Shown: positions 8,618 to 16,899 of the stretch, piece after piece
Position numbering within the stretch: position 1 is the stretch's first letter
Layout of the letters: the number at the start of each line of letters is the position of its first letter
Assembly (NCBI GenBank): GCA_017745295.1
Contig: JAGHZR010000024.1
Location: 62,001 to 126,000 of the forward strand
Source: Novosphingobium sp.
GTDB taxonomy: Bacteria; Pseudomonadota; Alphaproteobacteria; Sphingomonadales; Sphingomonadaceae
Length of the DNA stretch: 64,000 nucleotides
Direction: 5' to 3'
Position numbers and translations under genes: made by a program
The notes under the pieces: model-generated
The model's input: the letters and a program-made list of their open reading frames with translations, nothing else
Databases searched by the model: none
Told to the model about the DNA's origin: nothing

Positions 8618-9964
8618 TCACTTCATCAGCACAAGCTCTTCCGACATCGTCGGATGCACGGCGACGGTCGCGTCGAAATCGGCCTTGGTCAGACCCGCCT
8701 TCACCGCAATGGCAGCGGCCTGGATGATTTCCGGCGCTTCCGGCCCGATCATGTGCAGGCCCAGCACGCGGCCGGTGTGCCCGTCGCAGACCATCTTGTA
8801 GAGCGAACGCTCGTTGCGATGAGCGACGACGTTCTTCATCGGCCGGAAGTCGCTCGTGTAGATCTGCACCTCGCCGTACTGCTGGCGCGCCTGCGCTTCG
8901 GTCAGGCCCACCGCGCCGATCGGCGGATGGCTGAACACCGCCGAGGGGATGCAGCCGTAGTCCACCGTCGTCGGCTTGCCGCCGAACACGGTATCGGCGA
9001 AGGCATGACCCTCGCGGATCGCCACCGGGGTCAGCTGCACGCGGTTGGTGACATCGCCCACGGCGTAGATGTGATCGACGTTGGTCTGCGAATACTCGTC
9101 GACCAGAATCGCGTTCTTGTCGTCCAGTTCGACGCCGACGTTCTCCAGCCCCAGTCCTTCGACATTGGGCACGCGGCCGGTCGCGAATAGCACGCAATCG
9201 ACTTCGAGCGGCTCGTGGTTGGTCATCGAAACCGTCAGCGAGCCGTCCGCGTTCTTCTCGATACCCCGGAAGTCGGCATTGAAGCGGAAGTCGATGCCCT
9301 TGGTCAGCGAGATCTGGAGCAGGCGATCGCGCATGGATTCGTCATAGCCGCGCAGCAACTGGTCCGAGCGGTTGATGAGCGTCACCTTCGAGCCGAACTG
9401 GTGGAAGATGCCCGCGAACTCGTTGGCGATATAGCCCGCGCCCGCGATCAGGATGCGCTTCGGCAGCGCATCGAGATGAAACGCCTCGTTCGAGGTGATG
9501 CCGTGCTCGTGGCCGGGGCAGGACGGGATCAGCGGGCGGGCACCCGTGGCGATGAGGATGACTTTCGCGGTCTTCTTCTCGCCGCTGGCCAAGGTGATCT
9601 CGTGCGGGCCGGTGATCGTGGCGCGCTCGTGGAAGATCTCCACCTGGTTGTTCGACAGCGTCTGCGTGTAGAGACCGTTCAGCCGGTCGACATCGCCCAG
9701 CACGTTGTCGCGCAGCTTGATCCAGTCGAATTTCGCCTCGGGAATGTCCCAGCCGAACTGCCTGGCGTCCTCCAAATCCTCCGCGAAGTGCGCACCGTAG
9801 ACGAGCATCTTCTTGGGCACGCAGCCACGGATCACGCACGTGCCGCCGACCCGGTATTCCTCGGCAACCGCCACGCGCGCGCCGTGCGCCGCCGCGATCC
9901 GGCTGGCGCGCACGCCGCCCGAGCCGGCGCCGATGGTGAAGAGGTCGTAGTCGAATTCTGACAT
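8618..9964 (-). CDS. gor: Glutathione-disulfide reductase
   Basis: A 448-residue NADPH-dependent flavoprotein that reduces GSSG to GSH. The FAD fingerprint IGAGSGGVRASR starts near residue 10, the redox disulfide is GGTCVIRGCVPKK (CxxxxC) near residue 42, the NADPH-binding site is ILIAGAGYIANEFAG, and the C-terminal dimer-interface segment AVHPTMSEELVLM carries the catalytic His-Glu pair. ATG at 9964 is preferred over a TTG five codons upstream because GGAG sits about ten bases before it. In this island the gene makes sense beside beta-etherases and glutathione lyases: each beta-ether cleavage plus thioether removal consumes two GSH and yields one GSSG. It is followed upstream by two SDR genes on the same strand. 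Confidence 0.93.
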   Translation of the reverse strand: MSEFDYDLFTIGAGSGGVRASRIAAAHGARVAVAEEYRVGGTCVIRGCVPKKMLVYGAHFAEDLEDARQFGWDIPEAKFDWIKLRDNVLGDVDRLNGLYTQTLSNNQVEIFHERATITGPHEITLASGEKKTAKVILIATGARPLIPSCPGHEHGITSNEAFHLDALPKRILIAGAGYIANEFAGIFHQFGSKVTLINRSDQLLRGYDESMRDRLLQISLTKGIDFRFNADFRGIEKNADGSLTVSMTNHEPLEVDCVLFATGRVPNVEGLGLENVGVELDDKNAILVDEYSQTNVDHIYAVGDVTNRVQLTPVAIREGHAFADTVFGGKPTTVDYGCIPSAVFSHPPIGAVGLTEAQARQQYGEVQIYTSDFRPMKNVVAHRNERSLYKMVCDGHTGRVLGLHMIGPEAPEIIQAAAIAVKAGLTKADFDATVAVHPTMSEELVLMK

Positions 9965-10089
9965 GCGGCCCGGCTCCAATTACAAGCAGCGAATGCAGGA
10001 CCGCAGCATTGGCGAAGAGCAAATGCCGCGATCGCATCGACAGGACAGATTCTCGGGATGGCGTCCCTTGCGCCGTGGCAAGCGCTTTC

Positions 10090-10992
10090 CTAGCCCACCT
10101 GCCGAGCCGCCTCGCGCGCTTCCCTGTAACGGGCCCGGCGGCCATCCTCGATCTTCAACCGTTCATCCAAACCCGGATCAGGCGGATATTGCCGGAACTC
10201 GCCGATCATTTCGGCGAAAACCTCCGCCAGTTCCTCACGAAATTCCGGATGCGAGAACACATAGAAACGGTTCTCCCTGATCGCGTCGAGCGTCCGCCGA
10301 GCGATGACTTCGGGTTCCATACCCGCCTGATGCACGTGTTCAAGCTGGCTGACAAACGCCGTATTCACCGCCTTCGCGCCCGCCTTCAGCGCTTCCGGCC
10401 GGATCTCGTCGCTGGCGTAGATATGCGTCTTCACCAAGCCCGGACAAAGCATCGAAACGCCGATCCCGTGCGGCGCAAGGCTGTAGCGGAGGGACTCGCT
10501 CAGGCCGCGTACCGCAAACTTCGTCGTGTTGTAGATGCCGGGCACCCCGCTGCCGAGAAAAGCCGCCATCGAGGCGGTGTTGCAGACATGCCCGCCCTGC
10601 CCGCGCGCCTTCATGCGCGGCACGAAAGTCGCCACGCCGTTGATGACGCCGTGCAGGTTGACCCCCAGCAGCCAGTCCCAGTCGTCGTAGGAAGATTCGT
10701 CGATCGACTGGAAAAGATTGACCCCCGCATTGTTGAACAGGAGGCTCACCGGCCCGAGTTCGCGCTCCACCCGGTCCGCCGCCTCGACAAAACCTTCGCG
10801 CGAGGACACGTCGAGCGGCACGCCGATCACCGGCTGGTTCTCCAGCGTTTTCAGGGCCTCTGCGATCGCATCCTCGCGAATGTCGGCGATCGCCACTTTG
10901 CAGCCCTCGGCCAGCAGCGTCCGCGCGAGACCGAGGCCGACCCCGTTGGCGCCGCCGGTCACGAAGGCCGTCCTTCCTGCCAGATCCTTCAT
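10090..10992 (-). CDS. SDR oxidoreductase, LigD-type C-alpha-dehydrogenase candidate
   Basis: A 300-residue short-chain dehydrogenase. The NAD-binding motif TGGANGVG is at residues 12-19, NNAG at 87-90, catalytic Ser at 141 and the YNTTK catalytic motif at 154-158. The segment YDDWDWLLGVNLHGVINGVATFVPRM closely resembles the remembered LigD sequence, the enzyme that oxidises the C-alpha alcohol of guaiacylglycerol-beta-guaiacyl ether to the ketone before beta-etherase attack. Start ATG 10992 has GAGGAGG upstream. It lies 11 bases after another SDR of the same clade. Which stereoisomer it oxidises cannot be read from sequence; activity on other aryl alcohols is possible. Confidence 0.8.
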   Translation of the reverse strand: MKDLAGRTAFVTGGANGVGLGLARTLLAEGCKVAIADIREDAIAEALKTLENQPVIGVPLDVSSREGFVEAADRVERELGPVSLLFNNAGVNLFQSIDESSYDDWDWLLGVNLHGVINGVATFVPRMKARGQGGHVCNTASMAAFLGSGVPGIYNTTKFAVRGLSESLRYSLAPHGIGVSMLCPGLVKTHIYASDEIRPEALKAGAKAVNTAFVSQLEHVHQAGMEPEVIARRTLDAIRENRFYVFSHPEFREELAEVFAEMIGEFRQYPPDPGLDERLKIEDGRRARYREAREAARQVG

Positions 10993-11003
10993 CCCGATCC
11001 TCC

Positions 11004-11930
11004 TCAGGCTTCTGCGCGCTGATCGGCGCGGAGGCGGTTTTGCCGTGCAATCTCTTCGGTGATGGCCGGATTTCGGAACAGAATTGCGAAGGTACGCTTA
11101 TATTCTTCGTTGTCCGGAAGCTGGGTCTGGACTGCCGCGGTAGTCGCCTCTCCGCGTTCGCGAACACCTTCCAGAAACTCGCCGTGGGTGAGGATGTAAA
11201 GCTCGTCGTTGAGGATTCCCTCCAGCACCCGCTGCCCCACCTCTTCCTTGGTCTGGTAGAGGTGGAAGAACTGGCCGCCCGCCTGACGACCCTTGTCGGC
11301 CTCGGCATAACCGGTCGCGCCAAGAGTGTCCGGACGGGTCTTGCTCGCCTCGGCAATGTTAGACTGGACCGCCCCCGGGCAGAAGGCCGAACAGATCACG
11401 CCGCGCGACTCCAGCTCGGGCCGCATGCACTCCATCATCGAGGCGACCGCCGCCTTGCCGGAGGAATAGATCGTCGTTCCCGGCGCGGGCACCAAGGCCG
11501 ACATCGAAGCGGTGTTGACGATGTGCCCCCCTTCGCCATGTGACAGAATTCTGGGCAAAATCGTTACAATCCCGTTGATCGTGCCGCCCAGATTGACGCC
11601 CATGACCCAGTCCCAGTCGGCGAAGGTCGCCACATCGGTCGGCCCGACGACGGCGACCCCCGCATTGTTGCAGAGCAAGTGAATCCTGCCGAACCTTGCC
11701 TCCGCTTCATCGGCGGCCGCGGTGAAGGCGGCACGGTCGGTCACGTCCAACCTGATGGCCAGCACCCGTTCGTCGCCGCCCAGTTCAGCCACGGCCTCGT
11801 CAAGGTGGTCCTGGCGAATGTCGACGATGGTCACGTTCATGCCCGCGCCCAGCAGGGCCTTGGCGATGCCGAGTCCGATACCGCTGGCGCCGCCGGTAAC
11901 GAAAGCGGTCTTCCCGGGAAGATCCTGCAT
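11004..11930 (-). CDS. SDR oxidoreductase, LigL/N/O-type C-alpha-dehydrogenase candidate
   Basis: A 308-residue classical SDR: TGGASGIG at residues 12-19, NNAG at 88-91, catalytic Ser 142, and YSSGK at 155-159. Its VNLGGTINGIVTILPR and HIVNTASMSALVP segments match the C-alpha-dehydrogenase clade. The C-terminal extension after residue 250 is longer than in generic SDRs, as in that clade. Start ATG 11930 is preceded by AGGAGAGAGG. Together with the SDR at 10090-10992 it gives a pair that could handle opposite C-alpha stereoisomers, as LigD and LigL/N do in SYK-6 (inference from family knowledge). It is divergent from the MFS gene at 12076; the shared upstream region holds a palindromic element at 12002-12020. 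Confidence 0.8.
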   Translation of the reverse strand: MQDLPGKTAFVTGGASGIGLGIAKALLGAGMNVTIVDIRQDHLDEAVAELGGDERVLAIRLDVTDRAAFTAAADEAEARFGRIHLLCNNAGVAVVGPTDVATFADWDWVMGVNLGGTINGIVTILPRILSHGEGGHIVNTASMSALVPAPGTTIYSSGKAAVASMMECMRPELESRGVICSAFCPGAVQSNIAEASKTRPDTLGATGYAEADKGRQAGGQFFHLYQTKEEVGQRVLEGILNDELYILTHGEFLEGVRERGEATTAAVQTQLPDNEEYKRTFAILFRNPAITEEIARQNRLRADQRAEA

Positions 11931-12001
11931 GTCCTCTCTCCTGTTTCGATATGTTTTCGTGCTCGAAGCGAATCTGAACTCTTTTGTTCACCATCTCGAA
12001 A

Positions 12002-12020
12002 TTGTATGCAAGGCTAACAA
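12002..12020. promoter_or_regulatory. Operator-like element TTGTATGC-N3-GCTAACAA
   Basis: An imperfect dyad (8-base arms, two mismatches) in the divergent region between the SDR pair and the MFS-led operon. The same layout, TTGTATGC-N3-ACTAACAT, occurs at 20100-20118 between the lignostilbene dioxygenase and its MarR neighbour, suggesting one regulator for both loci. Confidence 0.55.
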
Positions 12021-12075
12021 TTGAAAACTGGCCCGCGTCGAAGACGACAGGGCGAGCGGATGGATGGGAGAGGCC

Positions 12076-13488
12076 ATGGCAGTAGCAGCAGCCAGCATTG
12101 CGCCAATCGATGAGCAGGCATCGGAAAGTGCCGTTCCGGGCGGCGAAGAACGCACTTGGCCGGGTTCGGCCTCCGCCTATTGGGCGCTGACGGTCATCGT
12201 CCTCGCCACCTTCCTGACCTTCTTCGACCAGGTCGTGTTCGGCATGCTGGCCGAGCGAATCAAGACCGATTTCGGGCTTACCGATTCGCAACTCGGCTTC
12301 CTGGCCGGACCGGCCAGCATCATCTGCTACCTCTTCGTCGGCATTCCGCTGGCGCGCCTGGCCGACATATGGCCGCGTAAGTACGTGCTGGCAGGCGGCG
12401 TCACGGTGATCGGCTTCGTCACCATGCTCGGCGGGATCGCGCAGACGTTTACGCAGTTCGTGGGCAGCCGCGTGTTCCTGGCGGCGGGGGGCTCGGCCCA
12501 TGCCCCCTCTTCATACTCGCTGATCGCGGACATGTTTCCGCCGAAGAAGATCACCCGTGCCTTCGCGATCCTGCAATTCGGCTTCATCGGCGGTTCGACG
12601 CTCGGCCCGCTGGTCGGCGGCCAGCTCATCGCCCTGACCGCGCACTGGGCGCCGACCGACCTCGGCCCGCTGCGTATCCTCGGCTGGCAATGGATCCTGG
12701 TGTGGATCGGGATGCCCGGCTTCCTCATCGCCCTGCTGTTCCTGACCGTGCGCGAGCCGCAGCGGCTGGTCCGTCACGACACCGCGCAGATCCCGGAGGA
12801 CGCATCGCTCGGCCGCCGGATACTGACCTTCACCGGCCTCGATGCCGTCAAGGCGATCCGCGCCAACCGCAAGGTCTATTATCCGCTGTTCCTCGGCCTT
12901 GCCCTTAGCGCTCTGGAAAGTTTCGGCCTCGCCTTCTGGCGCGTGCCTTTCCTGATCCGCACTTACGGCTGGACCGAGGCGCAGATCGGCGCCGTCACTT
13001 CGGTAACCGTACTGGTCTCCTCGCTGCTGGGCCTGCTGCTGGGCGGCACTTTCGTCGAATGGCTGGCGAGGCGCCACAAGGACGCCAACGTGCGCGCCGC
13101 CTTCGTGTGCTTCGCCGTCGTCACGGTCTGCTCGATTCTGGCGCCGCTGATGCCGAGCGGGCTGCTCTCGATCCTGGTCATGTCATTCGGTGCGATGTTC
13201 GGGATTGCCGGCGCCGTGCCGCAGAACGCCGCGATCCAGCGGGTCGCGCCCCATGCCATGCGCGGGCAGGTGACGGCGATCTACCTGTTCATGTTCACCT
13301 TCTTCGGCGCCATGGGCAGCTTCGTGATCGGCCTGGTCGCGCAATATGTCGTGGTCGACCCGGCGAAGCTCTGGCTGGCGCTGGAGATTACCGCCGCGGT
13401 CCTGCTGCCGCTGGCGACGCTCTGCATCTACCGCGCCATCCGCCCCTATCGCGAAGAGATCGAGCGGCTCGAAGCCCTCGGCATGTAA
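12076..13488 (+). CDS. MFS transporter (spinster-like)
   Basis: A 470-residue inner-membrane transporter with about 12 predicted helices. After a hydrophilic N-terminus, the first helix is WALTVIVLATFLTFFDQVVF, followed by the MFS loop 2-3 motif GIPLARLADIWPRKYVL. It resembles spinster-type carriers that are common next to sphingomonad aromatic pathways. ATG at 12076 is chosen because GGGAGAGG lies immediately upstream; an ATG four codons earlier sits inside that ribosome-binding site. It leads the rightward operon with the NTF2-like protein, aldehyde dehydrogenase, ligW and a second MFS gene, so it likely imports (or exports) a lignin-derived dimer or aromatic acid. Substrate not deducible. 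Confidence 0.85.
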   Translation: MAVAAASIAPIDEQASESAVPGGEERTWPGSASAYWALTVIVLATFLTFFDQVVFGMLAERIKTDFGLTDSQLGFLAGPASIICYLFVGIPLARLADIWPRKYVLAGGVTVIGFVTMLGGIAQTFTQFVGSRVFLAAGGSAHAPSSYSLIADMFPPKKITRAFAILQFGFIGGSTLGPLVGGQLIALTAHWAPTDLGPLRILGWQWILVWIGMPGFLIALLFLTVREPQRLVRHDTAQIPEDASLGRRILTFTGLDAVKAIRANRKVYYPLFLGLALSALESFGLAFWRVPFLIRTYGWTEAQIGAVTSVTVLVSSLLGLLLGGTFVEWLARRHKDANVRAAFVCFAVVTVCSILAPLMPSGLLSILVMSFGAMFGIAGAVPQNAAIQRVAPHAMRGQVTAIYLFMFTFFGAMGSFVIGLVAQYVVVDPAKLWLALEITAAVLLPLATLCIYRAIRPYREEIERLEALGM

Positions 13489-13532
13489 CCGCACCGAATT
13501 GCACGACCAGATAAAACCAGGAGAGAACCGAA

Positions 13533-14297
13533 ATGGCTGAAACAGACCGGATTGCCGCGCTCGAAGCGCAAGTGGCGGACCTCGCGCACCGCCTCACCGT
13601 GCGCGAGGACGAACTGGACGTGCGCAAGCTCCAGCACCTCTACGGCTACCTGATCGACAAGTGCATGTACAACGAGGTGATCGACCTCTTCACCGACGAC
13701 GGCGAAGTGCGCTTCTTCGGCGGCGTGTGGAAGGGCAAGGAAGGCGTGCGCCGCCTCTATGTCGAACGCTTCCAGAAGCGCTTCACCCACGGCAACAACG
13801 GCCCGATCAACGGCTTCCTGCTCGACCATCCGCAGTTACAGGACATCGTCACCATCGAGGCCGACGGCGTCACCGCCCATGCCCGTGCCCGCTCGATGAT
13901 GCAGGCGGGCCGCCACCGCGACTATACCGATCCCTCCAACCCGCTCACCGCCCAGGCGCGCCAGTGGTGGGAAGGCGGCATTTACGAGAATACCTACAAG
14001 AAGGTGGACGGCGTCTGGCGCATCCATGTGCTCAACTACTTCCCGCACTGGCACGCCGATTTCGACAAGGGCTGGGCTTTCACCGAAGCCGAATACGTGC
14101 CTTTTCCCAAGACGCTCCATCCCGAAGATCCCAGCGGCCCCGATGCCCTGATCGAGGATCACTGGCTCTGGCCGACGCACAAGCTGCTGCCCTTCCACCT
14201 GCCCCACCCCGTCACCGGCAAGGCCATGGTGGCGGAGCGCTGGCAGGGCGACATCGACCGCGAAAACGCGCGCGAGGCCGCCGTTCCTGCCGAGTAA
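13533..14297 (+). CDS. NTF2/SnoaL-like protein, diarylpropane lyase (LdpA/LsdE-type) candidate
   Basis: A 254-residue protein with an N-terminal coiled-coil-like start (RIAALEAQVADLAHRL) followed by an NTF2-like alpha+beta cone: LQHLYGYLIDKCMYNEVIDLF, then GKEGVRRLYVERF and GGIYENTYKKVDGVWRIHVL. It is a clear paralogue of the protein at 22053-22778. NTF2-fold enzymes are known in sphingomonads as cofactorless gamma-formaldehyde lyases that turn 1,2-diguaiacylpropane-1,3-diol into lignostilbene. The lignostilbene dioxygenase at 18598 and the aldehyde dehydrogenase next door would complete such a beta-1 route to vanillate. That role is inferred from fold and context; a different dehydratase or isomerase function is possible. 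AGGAGAG precedes the ATG. Confidence 0.7.
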   Translation: MAETDRIAALEAQVADLAHRLTVREDELDVRKLQHLYGYLIDKCMYNEVIDLFTDDGEVRFFGGVWKGKEGVRRLYVERFQKRFTHGNNGPINGFLLDHPQLQDIVTIEADGVTAHARARSMMQAGRHRDYTDPSNPLTAQARQWWEGGIYENTYKKVDGVWRIHVLNYFPHWHADFDKGWAFTEAEYVPFPKTLHPEDPSGPDALIEDHWLWPTHKLLPFHLPHPVTGKAMVAERWQGDIDRENAREAAVPAE

Positions 14298-14321
14298 GGA
14301 CGCGCGCCGCGTGTCTGCCGG

Positions 14322-14349
14322 TCCCGCCCGGGTTCGCGCCCCGGCGGGA
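14322..14349. terminator. GC-rich hairpin between NTF2-like and aldehyde dehydrogenase genes
   Basis: TCCCGC, one bulged C, CGGG, seven-base loop, CCCG, GCGGGA, followed by a pyrimidine-rich run (TTCCCCCTTCTCC). It may attenuate transcription or protect the upstream mRNA inside the operon rather than end it, since ligW and MFS continue the same direction. Confidence 0.4.
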
Positions 14350-14381
14350 TCGGCTTCCCCCTTCTCCGTTTCAGGTGAGGC

Positions 14382-15812
14382 ATGATCCAGTACCCCGCGC
14401 TTTCCATGATTATCGACGGCGAACGCCTGTCCGGCGGTGAGCGCCGCACCCACGCCGTGCTCAATCCCGCGACCGGCGAAGTGCTCGGCCAGCTTCCGCT
14501 TGCCGACGCCGCCGATCTCGACCGCGCGCTGGAGGTTGCCGCCGCGGGCTTCCGCCTCTGGCGCAAATCCACGCCGCAGCAGCGCGCCGAAGTACTGCAA
14601 GGCGCCGCGCGGCTGATGCGCGAACGATGCGACGAGATCGCCCATGTCGCCGTACTGGAACAGGGAAAGACCCTGGCAGAAGCTCGCATGGAAGTGGGCA
14701 TGAACGTCAGCCTTTTCGAATTCTACGCCGGCGAGTGCTTCCGCCTTTACGGCCGCGCACTGGTGCGCCCGGAAGGGATGCGCTCCACCGTGGTCTATGA
14801 GCCGGTCGGCCCGGTCGCCGCCTTCGCGCCCTGGAACTTCCCGATCGGCAATCCCGGCCGCAAACTCGGCGCGCCGATCGCGGCAGGCTGCTCGGTCATC
14901 CTGAAGGCGGCGGAGGAAACCCCTGCCTCGGCGCTCGCGGTGCTGCAATGCCTGCTCGACGCTGGACTTCCCCCACCGGTAGCGCAGGCAGTCTTCGGTG
15001 TACCGGACGAAGTAAGCCGTCACCTTCTGGCCAGTCCGGTGATCCGCAAGCTTTCCTTCACCGGATCGACCACGGTGGGCCGCCATCTGGCGAGGCTGGC
15101 CGCCGAGGACCTCAAGCGCACGACCATGGAACTCGGCGGTCACGGTCCGGTGCTGGTCTTCGCCGACGTGGACCTCGACCGCGTGCTCGATACCGTGGTC
15201 GGCCACAAGTACCGCAACGCCGGACAAGTCTGCGTCTCGCCCACCCGGTTCATCGTCGAGGACGCGGTGTTCGAGGACTTTCGCAATGGCTTCGCCCGCC
15301 GCGCGCGCGCTCTGAAAGTGGGAGAGGGGCTCGATCCCGAGAGCCAGGTCGGCCCGCTCGCCAATCCGCGCCGGGTCGAGGCCATCGACGCGCTCGTGCG
15401 CGAGGCCATGGCGGCAGGCGCCCGGCTGGATACGGGGGGCGAGCCTACCGGCAATCGCGGCTTCTTCTATGCCCCCACGGTGCTTTCCGAGGTACCGCCT
15501 TCCACGCGGATCATGAATGAGGAGCCGTTCGGCCCCGTGGCGCTCATCAACCGCTTCCCCGGCGAAGAGGCGATGATCGCCGAGGCCAACCGCCTGCCCT
15601 ACGGTCTCGCCGCCTATGCCTGGACGCGCGACGCGGCCCGGCAGAAGCGCCTCTCGGCGCGGATCGAAACCGGCATGCTCGGCATCAACACCACCATGAT
15701 CGGCGGCGCCGATGCGCCGTTCGGCGGGGTCAAATGGTCGGGACATGGTCATGAGGACGGCCCGGAAGGCGTCATGGCCTGCCTCGTCGCCAAGGCCGTC
15801 CATGAAGCATGA
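14382..15812 (+). CDS. NAD(P)-dependent aldehyde dehydrogenase
   Basis: A 476-residue ALDH-superfamily enzyme of the succinate-semialdehyde/vanillin dehydrogenase type. Visible are the cofactor segment FAPWNFPIGNPGRKLG, KAAEETPAS, the FTGSTTVGR turn, the general-base Glu in MELGGHGPVLVF (about residue 250) and the nucleophilic Cys in NAGQVCVSPTRF (about residue 285). It oxidises an aldehyde to the acid. Vanillin from lignostilbene cleavage, or an aryl acetaldehyde from the beta-ether route, are the candidates suggested by neighbours. ATG 14382 has GTGAGG upstream. It shares its genomic pattern (NTF2-like plus ALDH plus MFS) with the ALDH at 22849-24285, but the two are only distant relatives. 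Confidence 0.88.
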   Translation: MIQYPALSMIIDGERLSGGERRTHAVLNPATGEVLGQLPLADAADLDRALEVAAAGFRLWRKSTPQQRAEVLQGAARLMRERCDEIAHVAVLEQGKTLAEARMEVGMNVSLFEFYAGECFRLYGRALVRPEGMRSTVVYEPVGPVAAFAPWNFPIGNPGRKLGAPIAAGCSVILKAAEETPASALAVLQCLLDAGLPPPVAQAVFGVPDEVSRHLLASPVIRKLSFTGSTTVGRHLARLAAEDLKRTTMELGGHGPVLVFADVDLDRVLDTVVGHKYRNAGQVCVSPTRFIVEDAVFEDFRNGFARRARALKVGEGLDPESQVGPLANPRRVEAIDALVREAMAAGARLDTGGEPTGNRGFFYAPTVLSEVPPSTRIMNEEPFGPVALINRFPGEEAMIAEANRLPYGLAAYAWTRDAARQKRLSARIETGMLGINTTMIGGADAPFGGVKWSGHGHEDGPEGVMACLVAKAVHEA

Positions 15813-15828
15813 GGAAAGGGGATCGCGG

Positions 15829-16899
15829 ATGATCGACGAATTGCAGGCACCGCAGCTCAGGACCGGCGGCCGGCAGGGCTACTTGCGGATCGCCACCGAG
15901 GAGGCCTTCGCCACGCGCGAGCAGATCGACGTCTACTTGCGCATGGTGCGCGACGGCACGGCAGACCGGGGCATGACCTCGCTCTGGGGCTTCTACGCCC
16001 AGAGCCCCAGCGAACGCGCGATGCAGATCATCGAGCGCCTGCTGGACCTTGGCGAGCGGCGCATCGCCGACATGGATGCGACCGGCATCGACAAGGCCGT
16101 GCTCGCGCTCACGTCGCCGGGCGTCCAGCCCCTGCTCGACATTGATGAGGCGCGCGGCATCGCGCTTTCCGCCAACGACCTGCTGGCCGAACGCTGCGCA
16201 GCCCATCCGGACCGCTTCATCGGCATGACCGCCGTGGCGCCGCAGGACCCGGAATGGTCCGCCCGAGAAATCCGGCGCGGCGCCTTCGAATTGGGCTTCC
16301 GGGGCGTGCAGATAAACAGCCACACGCAAGGCCGCTATCTCGACGATCCCGCTTTCGACCCGATCTTCCGCGCACTGGCCGATACCGACCAGCCGCTCTA
16401 CATCCACCCCGGCACGCCGCCCGACGCAATGATCGGCCCGCTGCTCGAATCCGGACTGGACGGGGCGATCTACGGCTTCGGCGTCGAGACCGGGATGCAC
16501 CTGCTGCGGCTGATCACCATCGGCATCTTCGACCGCTATCCCGATCTCCAGATCATGGTCGGCCACATGGGCGAAGCCCTGCCCTACTGGCTCTACCGGC
16601 TGGACTACATGCACCAGGCCGGCATCCGCTCGCAGCGCTACGAACGCATGAAGCCGCTGAACAAGACCATCGCCGAATACTTCCGCAGCAACGTGCTGGT
16701 GACGTGCAGCGGGATGGCCTGGGAACCGGCGATCCGCTTCGCCCAGCAAGTCATGGGCGAGGATCGGGTCCTGTATGCCATGGACTATCCCTACCAGTAC
16801 GAGGCCGATGAAGTCCGCAAGCTCGACGCCATGGACATGGCTCCGGACGTAAAGCGCAAGTTCTTCCAGACCAACGCCGAACGCTGGTTCGGCCTGTGA
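15829..16899 (+). CDS. ligW: 5-carboxyvanillate decarboxylase (LigW)
   Basis: A 356-residue amidohydrolase-superfamily decarboxylase that converts 5-carboxyvanillate to vanillate, in the 5-5 biphenyl (DDVA) branch of lignin catabolism. The sequence is very close to remembered LigW proteins: RIATEEAFATREQIDVYLRM, LWGFYAQSPSERAMQI, QINSHTQGRYLDD and GFGVETGMHLLRLIT. The metal and catalytic residues fall at E24, H193 (YIHPGTP), H246 (VGHMGE) and D319 (YAMDYPY), a constant +5 offset from the E19/H188/H241/D314 set I recall for Novosphingobium LigW. ATG 15829 follows AGGAAAGGGG; upstream in-frame ATGs lie in the aldehyde dehydrogenase gene. The stop overlaps the GTG start of the next MFS gene. Confidence 0.93.
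   Translation: MIDELQAPQLRTGGRQGYLRIATEEAFATREQIDVYLRMVRDGTADRGMTSLWGFYAQSPSERAMQIIERLLDLGERRIADMDATGIDKAVLALTSPGVQPLLDIDEARGIALSANDLLAERCAAHPDRFIGMTAVAPQDPEWSAREIRRGAFELGFRGVQINSHTQGRYLDDPAFDPIFRALADTDQPLYIHPGTPPDAMIGPLLESGLDGAIYGFGVETGMHLLRLITIGIFDRYPDLQIMVGHMGEALPYWLYRLDYMHQAGIRSQRYERMKPLNKTIAEYFRSNVLVTCSGMAWEPAIRFAQQVMGEDRVLYAMDYPYQYEADEVRKLDAMDMAPDVKRKFFQTNAERWFGL

Noticed and set aside
13836..15803. A 655-codon leftward open frame
   Set aside because: It lies antisense to the NTF2-like and aldehyde dehydrogenase genes, whose catalytic motifs are intact; long antisense frames are common in GC-rich DNA.
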